Assembly: GCA_025890175.1 (NCBI GenBank)
Contig: JANPYM010000014.1
Location: 1,441,374 to 1,505,373, forward strand
Direction of reading: 5' to 3'
Origin: Ciborinia camelliae
Taxonomy: Eukaryota > Ascomycota > Leotiomycetes > Helotiales > Sclerotiniaceae
DNA: 64,000 nt
Shown: piece after piece, positions 35,828 through 47,538 of the stretch
How positions within the stretch are numbered: position 1 is the stretch's first letter
Layout: every line of letters starts with the position of its first letter
Position numbers and translations under genes: made by a program
The notes under the pieces: generated by a model
What the model saw: the letters and a program-made list of their open reading frames with translations, nothing else
Told to the model about the DNA's origin: nothing
The model's database searches: none

Positions 35828-36220
35828 TCATCTATCAAATTTGTCCCCGTATTCAGGAGGGTTGACCGACCCATGGGTAATCCATTCGTTGTCTGAAAAT
35901 CGCCATGCCGTGCTTCGGTGGGTGAGATACTGGGTCGTAAATGATGCTATTGATGAGCGAAGAAAGGGGTCATTAATAGAGACTCGGGATTTGGTGGAAG
36001 TTAGAAGACGCATTTTAAAGGAGGTTTGTCGTTGTGTAAAGAAGGTTTTCGGTGGGGAAAGTGTGGCTTCAATGACGAGAAGGAAGTACTTACCTCTGAT
36101 GAGAAGATTGATGTCAGTTAGGACCAAAGGTTGATTTATATTTCCCAATAAATGGAATGAAGTGAGTAATATGAAGTTGCTGGGAGGATGATGCTTCTGA
36201 GAGTGAGATATTGGTGGCAT
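35828..36220 (-). CDS. Possible small hypothetical gene (weak)
   Basis: A minus-strand open frame of 130 codons starts with ATG at 36220. Its sequence has no recognised domain. It contains a good GTAAGT donor at about 36095 on the same strand and a CTAAC/TCATCAG acceptor-like stretch just before it, so the true structure may be spliced and start at the inner ATG (61 residues, ending DKFDR). An opposite-strand frame overlaps nearly all of it but lacks an ATG. Could equally be noncoding. Confidence 0.22.
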   Translation of the reverse strand: MPPISHSQKHHPPSNFILLTSFHLLGNINQPLVLTDINLLIRGKYFLLVIEATLSPPKTFFTQRQTSFKMRLLTSTKSRVSINDPFLRSSIASFTTQYLTHRSTAWRFSDNEWITHGSVNPPEYGDKFDR

Positions 36221-36399
36221 CTGCGGCGCGAATTATATTGTCACGAGTACGTATTGCAGATTGATACGCACCAAAAAGTCACGCAGCTGTCACACCTCAC
36301 AATACATAGCACGACCGACTTTTCTCCCAAAAGATTAATCTACCATCTCAATCAACGACACCAAAAGTATTTCATCCCCAAACCATCCAATCACGCCTT

Positions 36400-36950
36400 T
36401 CAAAACCTTCTCATAACATCATTGACCAAGTCCCCACCAAAAGTTGCACCCGCTCCAAAGACCGCCGCATTGCCAAATTTGGTAGCCATTTTCTTTGCCC
36501 ATTCGTGATGCTTTTTTCGTCAGGTTCGGATCATACATAGACCGCTGGAATATGTGCATGTGACATACCTTTGGGTTTTGGGGATGTGCAGGATGGGTTG
36601 GATCTTGAGCTTCTTGGGTGATCTTGCTGGGATTGAAACCGTCGTTGGGATCATATCGAGGGTCGATGTATTGTGATTGCTGGCCATTTCCTTGCTGCTC
36701 CAAAGGTTAGCTAGCGCATTCTTCACACTTTCATCCCGGCTTCTTGAGTCCAGATTGCGGAGCAAATATAGCCCTGTAGGCCAGTGAAATATTTGGTTGT
36801 AGATAGAAAGATTAAACTATGACTTCTTACAGGAAGTTGAGCCATAATTGATTGAAATTGAGCTGGAGCGACGGCACCACATTGCTGCAAGTATTCAAGC
36901 TCGGTTCGAATAGTATTGAGAGATCGGTTTATGGATGCTTGGTCTGGCAT
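36400..36950 (-). CDS. Lsb1/Pin3-like small protein lacking the SH3 domain
   Basis: Reconstructed from three exons: 36950-36831, 36694-36569 and 36510-36400, giving 118 residues. The N-terminus, INRSLNTIRTELEYL followed by a helix ending in MAQLP, closely resembles yeast Lsb1 and Pin3/Lsb2, SH3 proteins that bind the actin nucleation factor Las17. The C-terminus, KKMATKFGNAAVFGAGATFG, resembles the Gly/Ala-rich end of the same fungal family. The central part (residues 41-82) is Gln/Pro/Asp-rich and has no ALYDY-type SH3 motif. The second intron (58 nt, GTATGT to AAAAAG) is clear. The first gap (136 nt, GTAAGA to GAGCAG with a GCTAAC branch) is long and could hide another exon; no SH3 motif is visible in any of its three frames. 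Role in actin or endocytosis is inferred only from the ends. Confidence 0.6.
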
Positions 36951-37303
36951 ATTGACGTTGCTGTGTATGTTTGAGGAGATTTATTGGATTTCGGTGGAGG
37001 GAATTATCGTATTATATGTCGTGATGTTGTTGTTGATGATGATGTTAAAATGCAAATACTAGATCAGCTGAACGTCGTTCTTGTCTAGACCACTTTGATG
37101 CAAGGAAAAGAAGTCTGTCTTATCCATATCGACGTCATCGATAATGCTTTCAGCTGAGACATTTTTGACGGATTTGACCGCCTCCATTGTTATCATCCCC
37201 TCCCCTTCCGGTGACAACAATGAATGTTTAAGTAGATTCGACAACTTCACAACTGCCAAACTTTACTCCTTTCACCCATTATACCATATATACACATTTT
37301 AAT
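36951..37303. other. Divergent promoter between the Lsb1-like gene and the aldo-keto reductase
   Basis: 353 bp between opposed start codons. It contains a 66-codon minus-strand open frame (37059-37259) that resembles nothing known; it may be a leader ORF or chance. A GTTGTTGATGATGATG run lies near 37027-37043. Confidence 0.55.
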
Positions 37304-38336
37304 ATGCCTAGTCCATCATCATTAAGTAAGACAATCACCCTCAATAATGGCATACAAATGCCCCGAATCCATCTCGGTGTTTACATGACTTCTGGTCGCG
37401 AAACGGAAACCGCCGTATCAACAGCTCTCTCAGCAGGATATCTCGCCATTGATTCCGCTGAATGGTATGCCAATGAAGCACAAGTCGGTTCGGAAATCAA
37501 TAAATATCTCCATGCCAACAAAGAAGTCAAAAGAGAGAATCTATGGTTCACTACGAAATTGAAAACAAATACAAGCTATGATGCGACAAGGAAGGCTGTA
37601 AAGGATAGTTTGAAGATAAGTGGTCTGGATTATATCGATTTATATTTGTTGCATAGTCCATATGGTGGGAAGCGACGTAGATTAGAATGTTGGAGGGCGG
37701 TAGAGGATGCTATTGCGGATGGAGAGGTGAGGGCTGGTGGTGTGAGTAATTTTGGGGTTAAACATGTAAGTTATCCTTTCTCTCCTGTAGCATTTGGGAT
37801 ACGCAGTTGGCGCAATCTTTCTCGAATCCTGCAAGACTTTCATAGGTCTTCCGCATACCTCCTGGCTCCATTCCCTTGATATTGTTTTCTTTCCGCATAT
37901 TCCATTCAATGCACTGGCAGACACGACACTCATGTTTTCCTTACAGTTACAAGAAATTCTCGAGTCCAGACCTCGAATTATCCCTGCCGTAAATCAAATC
38001 GAAGTCCATCCATTTAATACTCGAACTGATATAACGTCATTCTGTCAATCAAATGGTATTGTAGTCGAAGCGTATGCGCCTTTAGCTCGAGCTTTACGAA
38101 TGAAACATCCCAAGATCGTTTCCTTATCAAAGAAATACTCGTGTAGCCCCGCACAATTGTTGGTAAAATGGTCTTTACAACATGGCTATGTGCCACTACC
38201 AAAGAGTGTAAAGAAGGAAAGAATCATGTCGAACGGTGATGTTGATGGATTTGAGATTGAGGATAGGGATTTAAAAGAGATGGATGCCCTCGATGAATAT
38301 TTGGTAACAGATTGGGATCCTACTGATGCGGATTAA
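37304..38336 (+). CDS. Aldo-keto reductase
   Basis: NADPH-dependent (beta/alpha)8-barrel oxidoreductase reducing aldehydes or ketones in the cytosol; substrate unknown. Two exons, 37304-37765 and 37947-38336, phase 0, giving 283 residues, typical for the short fungal AKR type. The catalytic tetrad is visible as Asp50 (AIDSAEWY), Tyr55, Lys85 (TTKLK) and His117 (LLHSPYGG). Later family segments are present: [10 protein letters not shown] at the splice junction, [19 protein letters not shown], and [11 protein letters not shown], which contacts the NADPH phosphate. The 181-nt intron is longer than its neighbours in the window and stays open in another frame, so alternative acceptors are possible. 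The opening PRIHLGVYM deviates from the usual PxxGLGT. Confidence 0.9.
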
Positions 38337-40590
38337 TTTTGATAATAATAATGGGTGAATCAAAAATGACAATATCTTCTTTTCCGTCACAGGGAAGCTC
38401 ATTGAGAAATTTTGTCGCCTTCGTCGTGCTTTACTTTTTCAGCTTCAGCATAGCGGCGAGGCCGAAATAATCGCCAAAGCCCCTTCATCACTCACTCTCA
38501 GGCTTAAGGTACAACCGAAAGTTGATGAAATTCGCACCCAACCATCAAATAAGGCTCGTCTTTCCCCAGAATGAAGCACCTCCGCTATTGTATGAAATGA
38601 AATCAGAAATCACATCTAGACTGTCCGCTTCCATCTTCGGGGAATTCCTATAATACAACAGAACCTCTATATAAGGATCCTCTATATAAGGATAACCTCT
38701 CTATTAGAATTAAATTTTAGGTCCTGTTGGATTTTAGGTATAGAAAATGCTAATATGGGGCTAATATTCCTATATCCTTTCTATAGGGATTATCCTTCGT
38801 AGTTGAGGGTCCCAAAATTGAAATCTAGCCTATAATAACCTTTTATATAAAGATATTTTTTTAAGTATAAAATATTTATGAAAATTATACTGAATTTATG
38901 CCCGATCGAAATTGGTCGGTATATATTTGGGCCAAAATGCTACCCCACCGGGATTAGCCGGAACTTCTATAAAAGGATACCTCTTTAATCTTTATATTTT
39001 TGGCACTAAAAAACACATCCTTATATAGAGGTTCTGCTGTATTTACATCGCATCTTCCTTCCAGTCTACTCGCCCCCATATTACCCCTCGTCCGATACCG
39101 GAATAATTCCGAATAATGAAAGGATTCATCACCACGTTGACAAATCTTTTTCCCTATCTTCACCAAGAATACTCGAAACATTGGCACCCACCTTCATCAA
39201 ACATACATTGAATCCGTTAAGGTATTGAATCGGAGTAAGCGGTTGCCGCCAAAAATACACACGAGGTTATGTTATCGATGAGGTGGCATGTTGAACTTCT
39301 TACCTTTCTGCAGGAACGAGATGAACTTTTTACCAAATATTTTCATGGGTACAGGTCCAAGAGCTCGGGACACGTAGGAAATCTGGAAAGCCTGGGAAGC
39401 CTGGAAGCCTCGGGAAATATTCCTATGAGATTTCCATCCTAGCTTTGATACATTCATCATACACGGGGCATTTGTTTTTCCACTTGACATACTGAAGTCG
39501 CCCAAGGGTAACCACTCTAGGTATCCCTCTTTACTCGAGTGTCATTGAATCAGTACCCCAGCGTGACTAGGGATCTTTAACATGCGCCATACATGCCTTA
39601 ACATGGATTTCGAAAAGGATTGGCGAAGATACTAATGCAAAGATTCCGGGTCTCTGAAGCTTGGGCTTGGGCTGTGCATCAATAATCATCATCATCCTGA
39701 CCAATAAGAGAGATACGATAAGAATTTCCATGATTCATCGGTGACGACCGTATTTATATGCGCAGATCATTGGTTGGTTGATTTCAACCGCTTTTCTGAA
39801 CGGATGATTTTCCCATTGTTGGTAATATTTGAGGATCCAGTAAAAGCAGAGACCGAGAGAAGAAGAGAGAAGGAGATGGTAAAATGAGTGACTTTATTAT
39901 TCGAAGTTTGCTTTCGATGAATGGGGGTGAGTTGAATCAAACCTTGGAAGGATCAATAAGATGTGATTGATATTCACTACTGTCCCGCGCCGATACCCCA
40001 AATAATTTCCGACGGAGGAAAAGCTTCAGCCATAGAGTATGCAATGTAACGAAAAGACCGATCACGGCGTTGGGGGGGTCACGTCATGTATCAGATTTTC
40101 TTCAACTTTTGTATGGAAAGATTCAATTCAGCTGAGTGAATGAAGATTTTTCAGTACAGAAGATCATGCAAAACGATGAATGAGACTTGTTGATTTGATA
40201 GGATGAATTGCATTGGAAAAAGTTCACCAAGTCATCCATCTTTCATTCCTTTTTTCACCCCTCCTTGACTCTATCCGCACCTCCAATATCGGAGCCACAG
40301 GAAAACATTGGAGATATGGATGGATGCATTTCCAAGCCATCACCTAGGCTCTAGCCTCTTGTTAGACAATCCATAGTAAATTAGCTCATTTGATCGAATA
40401 TTCAATGGGTCCTGAACCGGCACCAAGTGTTACTAGTTCGTGCACCCCCCACCTCGATACAAAAAGGTCCCTCTTCCCTTCAGTCTTGCCGCCTGCTTCT
40501 CTTCCATCCATAACATCTCTTCCTCTGTTTCCATTAACGTTCAATCTGCAAATCTATACTTTTGATACCCCATAACTACAAATAATAATC
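38337..40590. other. Intergenic region carrying a MITE; promoter of the GDH gene
   Basis: Apart from the inverted-repeat element at 38654-39041 no gene is supported. The last kilobase before 40591 is presumably the glutamate dehydrogenase promoter, with a CT-rich leader from about 40450. GATA words such as the one near 40199 could serve a nitrogen regulator of the AreA/NIT2 type, but these are too common to call. Confidence 0.6.
38654..39041. mobile_element. Non-autonomous MITE with pogo/Tc1-like inverted ends and TA duplication
   Basis: The left end at 38654 begins TACAACAGAACCTCTATA; the right end, read on the minus strand from 39041, begins TACAGCAGAACCTCTATA. The match continues to 25 bases with a single mismatch, and both ends abut TA, the target duplicated by Tc1/mariner-pogo transposases. 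The interior is about 340 bp, AT-rich, with no coding frame. A second copy of the CTCTATATAAGGAT word lies directly inside the left end, and related sub-terminal words lie inside the right end. Size, ends and lack of a transposase define a MITE, mobilised in trans if at all. Confidence 0.85.
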
Positions 40591-42100
<1,510 letters not shown>

Positions 42101-42736
42101 TTGTTGACGATGTTGATGGATCAATTAAATAAAATGAAATGACGGGACATGGGGAAAACTAACTAAAACTTGTATATATGATGTGGGATTTGCGGGGGTT
42201 GGGTGGGAAGGAATCATGGAAAACGATCCAACTTAAAGTTGGATATACCTGATACAATGAATGAATTACATAACTACCTACATAACTATCTAAAGAATCG
42301 TTTCTGTTTACCTATGCATGCTGAATGATTGATTGAGTACCTAGGTATGTTTTTCGTCCCTGATTCATTCATTCCAGCACGATTGGAATCTTGATCTTGA
42401 GATACATCCATGTTTCTTTTCTCGTCTTGTCTTTTCTTGTCTTGTCTTGTCTGGGTGCTGGGTGGAATACATAATTTGTCGAACTGAGCCACTAACCACA
42501 ACCACGACAGCAGAAGCAGGAGTTACCTAGTAGTTACCTAGTAGTTACCTAGTTGATACTTGACACGGTCCATCCATACCCATACCCATACCCATACGTC
42601 CATTCGTCATATCTGATCTGTAATATCTGTAACATCTGTGACAGCCAGCCCTTCGGGAATCGGAACTCAAAATTTAAGACTACCTGGCACCTGATAAGTT
42701 AAGTTAGGGTTATAGGTTTGTACGTTTTTCCTGGAG

Positions 42737-42746
42737 NNNNNNNNNN
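42737..42746. other. Assembly gap (10 N)
   Basis: Ten consecutive undetermined bases directly precede a purine-only repeat. A fixed run of ten N usually marks a gap of unknown size, so true spacing here is uncertain. Confidence 0.95.
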
Positions 42747-43077
42747 AAAGAAGGAAAAAAAGAAAGAAGAAAAGAAAGAAAAAAAAAAAGAAAGAAAAAA
42801 GGAAAAAAGAAAAGAAGAAAAGAAGGAAAAAAGGAAAAAAGGAAAGAAGGAAAAAAAGAAAAAAGAAAAAAAGGAAAAAAGGAAAAAAGGAAAAAAGGAA
42901 AGAAGAAAAGAAGAAAAGAAGGAAAGAAGGAAAGAAGAAAAAAAGGAAAAAAAGGAAAAAAGGAAAGAAGAAAAGAAAGAAAAAAAGAAAAAAGAAAAAA
43001 AGAAAAGAAGGAAAGAAGGAAAGAAGGAAAGAAGGAAAGAAGGAAAGAAGGAAAGAAAGAAAGAAGGAAAGAAGGGA
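42747..43077. repeat. Polypurine (AAGGAAAGAAAA-type) tract
   Basis: About 330 bases made only of A and G on the plus strand, built of interleaved AAAGG, AAGAAA and AAAAGG words with perfect (GGAAAGAA)n at the 3' end. Such tracts can form triplex DNA and stall sequencing, which explains the adjacent gap. The Lys/Glu/Arg open frame across it is an artefact of composition. Confidence 0.92.
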
Positions 43078-44572
43078 TTATAGGATGTGATAGAATGTGA
43101 AATTCACGTTCTTGAGATTCAAGTTGGGCAAGTTGGGTTGTTCATGTTAGATACGAAAAATTGTAGTTCCTGGCGGAGTTCCTGGAGCTCCGGGATGGGG
43201 GAGTGGGGGAGATTGGATGAATTGCTAGATATCGTGGAAGATATCATTAGGCTCCAAGTTTTAGGAAACATGCTAAGGAATTTTTGGCTTTTATTTTGTG
43301 TGATGGATATTGCCGTCAGAGTGTCTGTCTGCTTTCGGCTTCCTGATTAATTTTGGAGGATGGGGAAGATTCCTATTGACGATATATTTGAGTATATCAG
43401 GTCGAATGCTAGATAATATTTGGTTTGTTTGGCTTGTTTGGCTTGTATAGCTAGGTAGGGGATATCTATACAAATCGACACCGTCACGGGGTGAATATGG
43501 AAAATTGTAACATGAGGTACCTACCCTAAGTTTCCATGAACAAGAGACCCTGGTCGATCTTCCCCAGAGGTGCAAAGGATTGAGGCTTTGCTGTACCTAA
43601 GGATATCTCAGAGACATGGATCGATTTAAGGTGCGAGTTGTCCAATATACAGAACTTACTTTCGGCATGTGGACATTTGCGAAATCTCATGCAGATCCAT
43701 GACCGAATTACCCCGGATCTGTCAGGCGGCTAGAAACTTCCTTGTCCCTGAAGGCATTGCTTCCCCCCTGTCTCTCCCAAAAATGATAAATCATAGGGCA
43801 AATTGAAATCAAGATTTTGACCCTGGCAACAAGGGTTTCCCTCTCAGTCAATCTGGAAGGGATAGATTACTCTAGGTCAAGCCATCTTCATCATCCTTTA
43901 ATCATATCGGGTTGGGTTGGGTTGGGTTATAATTAGAAATACATCTTGCATTATTATTACGACTAAGAAGGTTTCTCTTCTCGACTGTATCCTTTCCGCT
44001 ACATCTTCCTAGTCATGCAGACTTGCATCTCCGTATCTACAGCTCTTGTGGTAGAGAGATGGCGAGAATATCATTAGAATGGATCCCGCTTCCCAATAAA
44101 CTCAATAACCTAATCCTCCCTTTACCCCGAGTTGAATAAGAAAACTCAAATATCGTGGCTCAAAGTTATGGTAAATGTAGAGAAATCTAATCAGGGGAGG
44201 CGTCATTATAGCAGACGTTGAACATTATCTATTCCGGGTAGTAGAACTATTGAAGACAATTCTCATCTTGATGTTGATGTTGATTTGATGAATAATGAAA
44301 GCCACTACAACAGGGCTGATAGTGGGGTAGAGTGGCTTTCTTTTGAATTGAAGTCCTGTAATTCGTCAGAAATACCCTGTAACTTTCCAGCCACACGCTA
44401 AAATATATGACTAATGTAAATATCTGCGCCTCAAGCGTTCAATAATCATGAGCGAGCGATTGAGCGACTTTTCATTGTTCCTCATGGTCCAACATCAGAA
44501 TGCAATTTGCTCAAACCTTTGCACGACGTCGGATATTTCTTATGATAGGAGATATACACACCTCGATGAAAT

Positions 44573-46909
44573 ATGACCCCTACTAGTCTTACAGATGATG
44601 GGGATCATCTTCATTCCGATGATACAACATCTCACACGAGCATAGGAAAACGATCGCGTGACCAAATGGAAAGACCACAAAAGATCCCCGCTTCAATAAA
44701 GTCTTGTAATGAATGTAGGCAGCAGAAAGTGAGTATCCGTGGAATCCGGTGTAGATATTATACTGACCTACACACCTAGCTTGGTTGCAATGTCGTGAAA
44801 GAACCATTTAAGGCTTGTTGTAGATGTACCCGTCTTGGTATCCAATGCAAATTAGACTCCGATTTCAAAAGGGTGGCAAAGAGGCAGTACGATTGCACGA
44901 GAGTCGATTCTTGGGTGTTTCGGGTGCTGATCGGTATATAGTAAACATTCAGAAATGCAAAAAGAGATAGAGGAGTTGAGGGAATTGGTCGCAAAGCAAT
45001 CGGCACAACTTGCCGCCGCGAACTCTGCAGATCAATCGGGAAAGGAAAACAACGCATCTTCTTCTGCAGACTCGAAACCAAAAGATCAAAAGATTGATGA
45101 CATTTTAGTTTCTGGTGAACAACTTGCTTTCTTATTCGATCAGTTGAGTCTATTCACGTGATAACCTCCCCCACTGATTTGAGCTCATTCTTCCCATGCA
45201 GGTATTTCTCTCGATATCATCATATATGTCCCATTCTTGATCCTAGTCAAACATGTGATCAAACTTTCGCTCAAGATCCAGTACTTGGATGGGGTATTGT
45301 TCTTGTATCAGCTAGACGTTACCCACAGGATCCCACTCTGGTACTGAACTTATCGAAGGCGTATATGAAGTTTTTATGGAACTCTATATCAGATATGCCT
45401 CAAAGATCATCATCGATAAAGGCCCTCGCACTATTATGTACTTGGCCTGTACCATTGATTCGAGGCTTTACGAAGAGTAGAAATGATAAAGCTTCAGCTA
45501 CTATGGGATTGAGTGAATTGGATCCAACATGGATGTTGAGTGGAATTATGATGCAAATTTCTCTTCAAACGGGAATGCATCGTCCTCGTCATGCACAAGA
45601 TTTCCTCAAACAGACAAGAGATGTATCGGAAGCTGAATTGAGGGATAGAAAGCTAACATGGGCTATATGTAATATTGTTTCTCAAAGGTTTGGCTCGATT
45701 CCCACTACAACAAGGTTGACAAACTAACATTTGAACCAGCGTATCGACTTCCAATGGTCAGCCCACTATAACTATTTATGATTGGGGACTTGGTGATGGC
45801 CTTGAACAAAATTCCGAAATACTTCCACCAGGTATCAAACATCGATTAAAGATAGAGAAATTTTGTCAAAGAGTCTATAAGACATTATATGGAAATAGTT
45901 CAGAGGTGACTGGAGTTTTATCTGATATCGATGAACAATCATCAGTTACTAATATGCTTGAACGTCAATATCAACAATTGGAATCCGAGAGTGTGACTTT
46001 CTCTTGTAAGCCCTTCACTGACCATACTTCTTTCTTGTCCACATCACTCACAATGCTAGCACTTAACAAATTATACCTCCTTGCAGCTCGACTTCATCTA
46101 CACACCTTCGCATTTTATATCCCTGAGTTTTCACGCAATCATTTGGCAGCTCTTTCCTCAGCCTATAGCTCTGCCACAAGATTCATACAAGCTCTCCTCG
46201 ACTATGATCTTCATTCCGAAGCAATTCTCCCTTACTGCTCATATTACATTCTCAAAAACTTAATCTGCGCATCATGTGTCCTCTTGAAGATATTAAACAG
46301 TACATATGCCATGCAATTTGATAGCACACAAGGGAGATCTCTCTTTAATGCCGCAATCTTGGCATTGAGATCTACAAGCTTGGCCACAAATGATTTCTCG
46401 GATCGTATCGCCGAGGCATTAGCGAGGATGTGGAGGAGTGCTGGATCGGGGGATTTAAATCGACGACGGGAGGACTTTTGTCCTATAGATATTAAAATCC
46501 AATCAAGAATGTCTATAAGTCATGTGCATGATTGCTTTTTACGTTGGAGAAAAACCATTAACCCTCCGGCCACAATGAAAAACAGTAAGCTTTCTCCCCC
46601 CTCCTTTGATCCCGTCCATCTCCATGCTTCTCTCTTCACTTTCTCTTCTCGTTCCCTTGATTTCCGGAAATCCTGACTCTCAACATAGCCTCCGAGACCA
46701 ATTGCAACATCCCTATGAACAATTCCGAAACTCCATACGCTACTATGAATGGAGATGTATTGCAACAAGAGCAAGCAGCGACTGCAACATATTTCCAACC
46801 TAGTTCACTTGAAGAAGCGATGAATTTCCCACCCATGATTGCGGATTTTGATTTGTTGAATTCATTAGATTGGAATTTTGATGAGAATTTACTAACCACT
46901 TGGTCTTGA
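44573..46909 (+). CDS. Leu3-like Zn2Cys6 transcription factor
   Basis: Binuclear zinc cluster regulator. Seven exons: 44573-44728, 44780-44886, 44942-45142, 45202-45687, 45740-46005, 46060-46584 and 46689-46909, giving 653 residues. The zinc cluster is intact across the first intron: Cys45, 48, 55, 65, 68 and 75, spacing C-X2-C-X6-C-X9-C-X2-C-X6-C. The linker and dimerisation coil (FKRVAKRHKHSEMQKEIEELRE, residues about 80-102) resembles Leu3, which controls branched-chain amino acid and GDH1 genes in yeast. The middle domain starts at LFDQYFSRYHHICPILDP. The C-terminus is acidic and aromatic (ADFDLLNSLDWNFDENLL), fitting an activation domain. The acceptor at 44941 is required; the stronger-looking one at 44952 would shift the frame. 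The 54-nt intron at 46006-46059 is frame-neutral. Leu3 orthology is an inference. Confidence 0.83.
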
Positions 46910-47538
46910 GGGGATAAGCTCGTCCGAGGTCAATGGTGCAATTTAAGCGTAGAGGAATTTTCCGGGGCTTTATTCAGATGGTAGAATCAGAATATCACAT
47001 TTAAATCGCATGCCAATTTGGAATACATGAAGGATTCCTCCATAGCCTTTATCATTGATATGGAACACTAGTACATAGGGGTTGCAAGTTTGAGTGAACT
47101 GTCTGTACCTTATGTTCGTCGATTGCTCTAATTGACGTACATAACGAAAGGTATCAACTATCAACACTAGTATCACATATGAAGGTTTGAAATGGACTCG
47201 AAGAGGTAATTTTGAGGTGGGTTTTCTAGAAAATGGAACGAGAAAGAAGGGATAGCTCCCGCATCATCAGTCGACTTCGAGATTCAAGACATAGAGAGAG
47301 AATCCGCATAGTTTCTTTCGTCTGAAGCCACATCTCTATCCACCCGATACGCCTACACGCAACATCCTGTCATAAAAGATGAGGAATTGCCTCATCGATG
47401 TCCATAAATTCGTTAAAACTTGAAAGCAAGATAATGATAATCCCAAACCATGCGCCTCTTCGTTAATTTCTTGTGCTATACCCATTATTCCCAAAACGAT
47501 GATTATTTCTCCCCCCCCCCCCCGCGTAAAGTTCCTCC
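46910..47538. other. Shared 3' region between convergent genes
   Basis: 629 bp between the zinc cluster factor (+) and the cytochrome b561 gene (-). No gene seen. A run of about 13 C at 47511-47523 is the only notable simple sequence. Confidence 0.65.

Larger units (their letters stand above)
42101..44572. other. Intergenic region with assembly gap and polypurine tract
   Basis: No supported gene between GDH and the zinc cluster factor. It holds CTTGTCTTGTCTTGTCT-type repeats near 42425-42450, TACCTAGTAGT repeats at 42522-42555, a 10-N gap at 42737-42746, a long purine tract to 43077, and a (GGGTT)n run at about 43908-43927. The part upstream of 44573 should hold the regulator's promoter; no Leu3-type CCGG-N4-CCGG palindrome was seen. 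Confidence 0.65.

Noticed and set aside
37059..37259. 66-codon minus-strand frame in the divergent promoter
   Set aside because: Begins with ATG, but no family resemblance and it sits between two start codons; more likely a leader ORF or chance.
42718..43083. Lys/Glu/Arg open frame across the purine tract
   Set aside because: The frame contains undetermined bases and is purely a consequence of an A/G-only sequence without TAA or TAG in one frame.
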